DNA of 64,000 nucleotides from Sulfuritalea sp. Lineage in GTDB: Bacteria; Pseudomonadota; Gammaproteobacteria; Burkholderiales; Rhodocyclaceae. The DNA lies in NCBI GenBank assembly GCA_023229545.1, contig JALNZB010000002.1:1-64000 (forward strand), given 5' to 3'. Each line of letters starts with the position of its first letter. Position 1 is the stretch's first letter. The notes beneath the pieces are model-generated. The model made no database searches. It saw only the letters and a program-made list of their open reading frames with translations, and was not told where the DNA came from. The position numbers were made by a program, and so were the translations under genes. This document shows, in pieces, positions 59,203 through 64,000 of this stretch.

Positions 59203-62069
59203 GATTTTATCGGGAGGTCAACGCAGAACCGGCTGCCCTGATCCTCGCCCGCCGACTCGGCCCAGATTCGCCCGCCATGGTGCTCGGCGATCTTGCGGCA
59301 CAGGGCCAGGCCGATGCCGGTGCCTTCGTAGGCGGTGCGGCCTTGCAGGCGCTGAAATACCTGAAACAGCCGACCGATCTGGTCGGGGACGATGCCGACG
59401 CCGTTGTCGGCGACGCACATCTGCCATGTCTTGTCGACAACTTCGCTGGTCACAATGACTTCCGATGTGCGCCCGGCGACACGGAACTTGAGGGCGTTGC
59501 CGATCAGGTTCTGCATCAGGCGCAGCATTTCATCCGGGCTGACGTAAATGCGTGGCCAGTCGCCCTCGATGTGCACCACCGCCTGCGCTTCGGCAATCGC
59601 CGGTCGCAGGAACAACAAGGCTTCGTCGAGCACGACGCGGCTTTCGATCCACGTCGGCGGCTCGCCTTTGCGGCCGACGCGCGAGTACTCGAGCAGCCCC
59701 AGCAGCATCGTGTCCAGGCGCTTGGCGCCGTCGACGGCGAAGTTGAAGTATTCGCGCTTTTCATCGTCGAGCTGATCTTTCAGGCCCATTTCGAGCAGTT
59801 GCAGGTAGCTGGCGATCATGCGCAGCGGCTGGCGCATGTCGTGCGAGATGCTGTAGCTGAACTGTTCCAGCTCGGCATTGGAGCGCAGCAGTTCCACCTC
59901 GGCCTGCTTGCGCTTGGAAATGTCGCGGGTAACGGCCAGATGCACCGTCTCGCCCTTGTCCTGCATGGGCACGGCGTGGGTCTCCAGCCAGCGCCGCCCG
60001 CCCTTGAGACCCAGCACTTCGTATTGCATCTCCATGGTTTCGCCGGCGAGCACCCGGTCCATCAACTCCGAATAGGCCGCGCGGTATTCGGGGGCGATGA
60101 GATCGATGACCTGACCTCCTGCCACCTGTTCCAGCGAGTCGGCCTCGATCATCGCCAGTCCGGCCGGATTCATGTGTATCAGGCGTCCTTGCGCATCTAT
60201 TATCTTGATGCACTCCGGTTCGTTCTCGATGATGGTCCGCAGGCGGGATTCGCTTTCGGCGAGCCTGGCTTGCGCTTCCTTGCGTTCGGTGATGTCGAGC
60301 ACCGTGCCGAAGGAACGCAGGGCCTTGCCGCTGGCGTCGCGCTCATGCTCGCAGCGCGCATGCCCCCAGCGCCGTTGCCCATCCGATTTGTGGATGATGC
60401 GGTATTCGATGTCGTAGCGTCCCCCTGCGTCCAACGAAGACAGGTAAGCCTGATTGACCATCTCGCGATCATCGGGATGGAGGGTCGCCAGGAACGTCTC
60501 GTAGGAGGCTCCGAATTCTTCAGGCGGCATGCCGAAAATGCGATACATCTCGGCCGACCATGTCAGCCGGTTGTGCACCAGATCCAGCTCCCAATTGCCA
60601 AGATGGGACATGGCCTGTGCCTCGGTGAGGTTATGCTGAACCGCCAGCAGAGCCTCCTCGGCCCGCTTGCGCTCGGTGATATCGCGGTTGCTGACCCGGC
60701 GCCCCATCGACTCGCCGATCCGACCGGAGATGGCCCGGCAGTGGTGGGTGATCCAGCGAATTTCGCCGTCGCGCCGCACGATGCGAAAATCCATCGCGGC
60801 CCCGTCTGGATCGGCAATCGGCTTGGCAATATCGCGCAGGTGCCGCTCCATCAATTGGCGATCCTCGGCATGCACGATGCGCAACAGCAGGCCCGGATCG
60901 GCGACAAACTCCTCCCGGCTATAGCCGGTGACGCGTTCGCAGGAAGGCGTCATGTAAAGAATTTCCTCCTGCGGCCCCTTCCAGTATTCCCAATCAAAAG
61001 TAAAGTCGGCCACGGTGCGGAATTTGGCTTCATGGCGAGCCAGGGCTTCCACCGCATTGGCCTGGCGTTTCCAGATGCGGTAAATCAGCCACGCCGCCAG
61101 GAAGGTAATCAGGGCGAAAAACACCGCCAGCGCAGCCTGCTGGGCGACAACATAACGCCACTCGGCGAGATAGTCCTCGGGGGACAGACCGACGGAGATG
61201 TAGAGAGGATGCGCGCCGATTTTGCGATAAGAGTAAGTGCGCGTGGTGGTGTCATTGCCGCTAAGGCCGGTGAATGTCCCGGCGGTGTTGCCCGCCGCGA
61301 CCATTTCCCGCAATTCGGGCGCGACCGACTTGTTGCCTGTTGTGCCGCCCGCTTCCTGAAGTTCGGGATGGCGGACGATGATGGCCAGTTCGCCGTCGCG
61401 CAGCGTGACAACCCCGCGCGGCCCGACGTTGATGGCGGAAAATGTCTTGGAAAGTTGCTCCAGCGTGATCGCCACAAACACCACGCCGCCAAAGGAACCA
61501 TCCGGCTGGTCGATGCGCCGGGCATGGACGATCACCCATTTCTGGTTGGCGCGGCTGATGTGGGGTTTGGGGATCACCAGTCCCGCATTGGGGTCATTGC
61601 GCAGGCGAATAAAATAGGGACGGTCAGCAAGGCTGATCTTCGCGCTGGGCACGACATCGCTGCCGTAAATGAGCAGCCCTTGCGCGTCGGCAATCCGCAG
61701 GGCGTCGACTCCCGGCAAACGGGAGCGCAGCCGCTCGATATAGGCATTCAACTCCTTGCCATCGACAGCGCCGCCGGCGCGTTGCTTTCTGTATTCGTCC
61801 ATCACGGCCAACAGGGCCAGATCGGCAGTACCGATGGTGCCGGCGATTTCGTTTTCCATCACCTGCGTCAGGTTCTGGGTGGTGATCTCGGCCCGTTCCC
61901 GATACTGGTGGTGGCCCTGATGGATCGACAGCCCCACCAGGCTGCAAACGAACACATTGAGCAGAACAACGCCGCCCATCAGCCGGGCGCGAAAGCAGCC
62001 AGGCGACAGCAGTGTGACGCGCGGCTTTGGCTGGCCTGCTGGGTGCGATGTTGGTACCGGTTGCGGCAT
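59199..62069 (-). CDS. Cache-PAS3 sensor histidine kinase
   Basis: 956 residues. Membrane helix (about 32-50), periplasmic Cache-type domain (about 55-305, with ADRPYFIRLRNDPNAGLVI), second helix (about 315-335), three PAS domains each closing with DITERK-like ends, HisKA FSYSISHDMRQPLRMIASYLQLL, and HATPase NLIGNALKF, DNGVGI, GTGIGLALC. ATG 62069 is the first good start, 57 bp after the next gene upstream, the only gap in the operon. The kinase module closely matches that of the upstream gene and of the HDOD kinase. Confidence 0.94.
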   Translation of the reverse strand: MPQPVPTSHPAGQPKPRVTLLSPGCFRARLMGGVVLLNVFVCSLVGLSIHQGHHQYRERAEITTQNLTQVMENEIAGTIGTADLALLAVMDEYRKQRAGGAVDGKELNAYIERLRSRLPGVDALRIADAQGLLIYGSDVVPSAKISLADRPYFIRLRNDPNAGLVIPKPHISRANQKWVIVHARRIDQPDGSFGGVVFVAITLEQLSKTFSAINVGPRGVVTLRDGELAIIVRHPELQEAGGTTGNKSVAPELREMVAAGNTAGTFTGLSGNDTTTRTYSYRKIGAHPLYISVGLSPEDYLAEWRYVVAQQAALAVFFALITFLAAWLIYRIWKRQANAVEALARHEAKFRTVADFTFDWEYWKGPQEEILYMTPSCERVTGYSREEFVADPGLLLRIVHAEDRQLMERHLRDIAKPIADPDGAAMDFRIVRRDGEIRWITHHCRAISGRIGESMGRRVSNRDITERKRAEEALLAVQHNLTEAQAMSHLGNWELDLVHNRLTWSAEMYRIFGMPPEEFGASYETFLATLHPDDREMVNQAYLSSLDAGGRYDIEYRIIHKSDGQRRWGHARCEHERDASGKALRSFGTVLDITERKEAQARLAESESRLRTIIENEPECIKIIDAQGRLIHMNPAGLAMIEADSLEQVAGGQVIDLIAPEYRAAYSELMDRVLAGETMEMQYEVLGLKGGRRWLETHAVPMQDKGETVHLAVTRDISKRKQAEVELLRSNAELEQFSYSISHDMRQPLRMIASYLQLLEMGLKDQLDDEKREYFNFAVDGAKRLDTMLLGLLEYSRVGRKGEPPTWIESRVVLDEALLFLRPAIAEAQAVVHIEGDWPRIYVSPDEMLRLMQNLIGNALKFRVAGRTSEVIVTSEVVDKTWQMCVADNGVGIVPDQIGRLFQVFQRLQGRTAYEGTGIGLALCRKIAEHHGGRIWAESAGEDQGSRFCVDLPIKS

Positions 62070-62126
62070 GGCCCTGAATCCTCTTATCCAAACAGCAAAA
62101 AAGTCTGAAACTCTTGCGGCGCCATA

Positions 62127-64000
62127 TTACTGGCGTTTCCCATCGCCTGATGCCGTGGCTTCCCGCAGCACGGGAAGCACAACACAAAACCTGCTGCCCC
62201 GACCCTCGCCCGCCGACTCGGCCCATATCCGCCCGCCATGATGCTCGGCGATCTTGCGGCACAGCGCCAAGCCGATGCCGGTGCCTTCGTAGGCAGCCCG
62301 GCTTTGCAGGCGCTGGAATACCTGAAACAGCCGACCGATCTGGCCGGGGTGAATGCCGACGCCGTTGTCGGCGACGCACATTTGCCACTCCTTGCCCGCC
62401 GTCTCGCCGCTCACGGTAACTTCCGATGTGCGCCCGGCGACGCGGAACTTGAGGGCGTTGCCGATCAGGTTCTGCATCAGGCGCAGCATTTCGTCCGGGC
62501 TGACGAAAATCTGCGGCCAGTCGCCTTCGATGCGCACCACCGCTTGCGCTTCGGCAATCGCCGGTTGCAGAAACAACATGGCTTCGTCGAGCAGGGCGCG
62601 GCTTTCCACCCATGCCGCCGGCTCGCCCTTGCGACCGACGCGCGAGTATTCGAGCAGCCCCAGCATCATGGCGTCCATGCGTATGGCGCCGTCGCTGGCG
62701 AAGCCGAGGTATTGGCGCTTTTCGTCGTCGAGCCGATCGCCCAGACTCTTTTCCAGCAGTTGCAGGTAGCTGGCGATCATGCGCAACGGCTGGCGCATGT
62801 CGTGTGAGATGGCGTAGCTGAACTGCTCCAGTTCGGCGTTGGAGCGCAGGAGTTCCGCTTCGGCCTGCTTGCGCTCGGTGATGTCGCGATTGCTGGCACG
62901 GTGTCCGAGCGCTTGTCCGGCAGAATCATGGACAGGCCGGCAGGCATGGGATATCCAGCGGATTTCACCGCCTTTGGTGCGTATGCGGTAGTCAACCGGG
63001 ATCGGCATACCCTGCGGCGTCAGGTCGTGGGTATGTCCGGCATAGAGCGGCAAATCGTCGGGATGAATGATCCGCGTCAGCAGTTCGGGGTCGGCATAGA
63101 ACTCGTCCGACGTGTAGCCGCTGGTTTGTTCGCAAGAGGGCGACATGTAGCGGAACGTGCCGTCCGGCATGATCCAGTACTCCCAGTCAGCGGTGAAGTC
63201 CGCCACCGTGCGGTAGCGCAGCTCGCTTTCCTTCAAGGCTTCTTCCATCTGCCTGTGCTCCGTGATATCACGGGCAAAGACGAAAAAACGCTCGCCCAGC
63301 GCCGCCACGTAATGGGTGCTGACCTCCACGTTGATGACCTTGCCGTCCTTGCGGCGGTGCCGGGACTCGACTTTTGCCCGCCCGGTCTTCGTAGCTTCGC
63401 GAATGTGGGCCGCAGTTTCCTCGGGGGACTCTTCCACCGCGAAATCCTGGACACGCATTTGCAGGAATTCTTCCGGGGAATACCCCAGCATGCGGCAGAT
63501 CGACTCATTGGCATCGACAATCCGGCCAAGGGAATCGTTGATCCAGAAGCCGTCGAGCGAGGTCTGAATAATGGTTTGATACTGTTCGGCGTTGCGCTGC
63601 TGTTCCGCCTCGTAGAGAGCTGCAACGTGATCGAAGTGACGTTGCCGCTTCTGGTTGAAATACAGTCCCAGGGATGTAGCCAGAACCAGCAGAACCCACA
63701 AGCCACCCTGTTCGTAGGCGTGCTCGCGCCAGGGGGCGAAGATGCTCGGCAGGTCGCGCGTAACGGCCACCACCAGCGGTTTGTCCATGGCCAGGTTGGC
63801 GGGTTTGATGACGCGCTGCGCCATCATGCGTTCCTCGCCCGTGACATAAACAATGCCCGTCATCACCGAGGCCTTCTGCCCGCTGTCACGGTGGCGGGTA
63901 AAGAAACTGCCGGGCGCACCCAGATCGGCGCCGTCGGTTCCGGGCCGCGCAGGGACCGTCAGGAACAGCTTGCCGTCGCCGTGAGCCAGGGAGGCCCACA
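62127..64000 (-). CDS. Sensor histidine kinase with Cache-like and two PAS domains (5' end outside window)
   Basis: At least 624 residues; the reading frame continues past the right edge (the last 134 bases stay open in frame and match the sensor domain, with PGSFFTRHRDSGQKASVMTGIVYVTGEERM), so the true start is outside. Periplasmic sensor remnant, membrane helix (GGLWVLLVLATSLGLYF), PAS, PAS, HisKA FSYAISHDMRQPLRMIASYLQLL and HATPase with DNGVGIHPGQIGRLFQVFQRL and GTGIGLALCRKI. Kinase module nearly identical to that of the next gene. Confidence 0.93.
   Translation of the reverse strand, partial: WASLAHGDGKLFLTVPARPGTDGADLGAPGSFFTRHRDSGQKASVMTGIVYVTGEERMMAQRVIKPANLAMDKPLVVAVTRDLPSIFAPWREHAYEQGGLWVLLVLATSLGLYFNQKRQRHFDHVAALYEAEQQRNAEQYQTIIQTSLDGFWINDSLGRIVDANESICRMLGYSPEEFLQMRVQDFAVEESPEETAAHIREATKTGRAKVESRHRRKDGKVINVEVSTHYVAALGERFFVFARDITEHRQMEEALKESELRYRTVADFTADWEYWIMPDGTFRYMSPSCEQTSGYTSDEFYADPELLTRIIHPDDLPLYAGHTHDLTPQGMPIPVDYRIRTKGGEIRWISHACRPVHDSAGQALGHRASNRDITERKQAEAELLRSNAELEQFSYAISHDMRQPLRMIASYLQLLEKSLGDRLDDEKRQYLGFASDGAIRMDAMMLGLLEYSRVGRKGEPAAWVESRALLDEAMLFLQPAIAEAQAVVRIEGDWPQIFVSPDEMLRLMQNLIGNALKFRVAGRTSEVTVSGETAGKEWQMCVADNGVGIHPGQIGRLFQVFQRLQSRAAYEGTGIGLALCRKIAEHHGGRIWAESAGEGRGSRFCVVLPVLREATASGDGKRQ

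Noticed and set aside
59277..62108. 943-codon open frame on the plus strand opposite the Cache-PAS3 kinase
   Set aside because: A shadow of a gene with clear Cache, PAS, HisKA and HATPase domains; no recognisable domain of its own.
1..64000. tRNA, rRNA, prophage or transposase genes
   Set aside because: None could be supported by reading; small structured RNAs cannot be excluded without a covariance-model search.

Overview
The window is 64 kb of a G+C-rich proteobacterial chromosome. Gene content and order (aroQ-accB-accC-prmA followed by a zinc-ribbon/DUF3426 gene, divergent bioA/bioD, mpl, a paired DsbA-like/DsbB system, YcaO, ApaH) and the wealth of PAS-type sensor kinases point to a betaproteobacterium, most likely a free-living member of the Rhodocyclales/Nitrosomonadales group. 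That placement is inference from gene order and protein style; no rRNA marker is present. I saw no rRNA, tRNA, CRISPR array, phage or transposase gene.

Layout. (1) 1-6526, leftward: a chemosensory operon (CheY-like regulator, short membrane chemoreceptor, STAS protein, CheA, a Tar-like chemoreceptor with a CheR/CheB-tether-like tail, CheW running off the left edge). (2) 6684-17200: housekeeping genes metK, an NlpC/P60 lipoprotein, ycaO, mrp, a DsbA-like/DsbB pair, bioF-bioA facing bioD, and an ROK sugar kinase. (3) 17305-22731, rightward: a compact signalling cluster (REC-adenylate cyclase, REC protein, CHASE-PAS histidine kinase, REC, Hpt) that looks like a phosphorelay. (4) 22797-34509: AsmA, Mpl, TlpA-like thioredoxin, aroQ-accB-accC-prmA, a zinc-ribbon protein, a PfkB kinase, ApaH and a family 9 glycosyltransferase. 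(5) 34540-45841, leftward: a Uma2 gene and a surface-polysaccharide operon (3,4-ketoisomerase, aminotransferase, flippase, methyltransferases, glycosyltransferases, epimerase), more A/T-rich than its surroundings. (6) 45959 to beyond 64000, leftward: ten signalling genes (five sensor kinases, one HDOD-REC-PAS-kinase fusion counted among them, two Rcp1-like regulators and two c-di-GMP enzymes), nine of which overlap their neighbour by exactly four bases.

Two things stand out. First, a 25-bp dispersed repeat with a nearly invariant 13-base core (GYCAGCGCCGACT) occurs at least 13 times plus one truncated and one degenerate copy. All but one of the copies lie inside protein-coding genes, in either orientation and in more than one reading frame, always leaving the frame open, and usually in linkers or surface loops. 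BioF carries about ten extra residues exactly at its copy. It is either an intragenic mobile element comparable in behaviour to the Rickettsia palindromic elements, or an uptake/segregation signal; I do not recognise it as a named family. Second, the 18-kb kinase/c-di-GMP operon is built from duplicated kinase modules and includes a c-type-haem sensor kinase and an HDOD-kinase fusion, so many inputs probably converge on a few small regulators and on c-di-GMP.

Other local structure: two long CACGGGG inverted elements, a 12-bp coding tandem repeat in aroQ, a 21-bp direct repeat flanking the Uma2 gene, and a terminator-like hairpin before accB.
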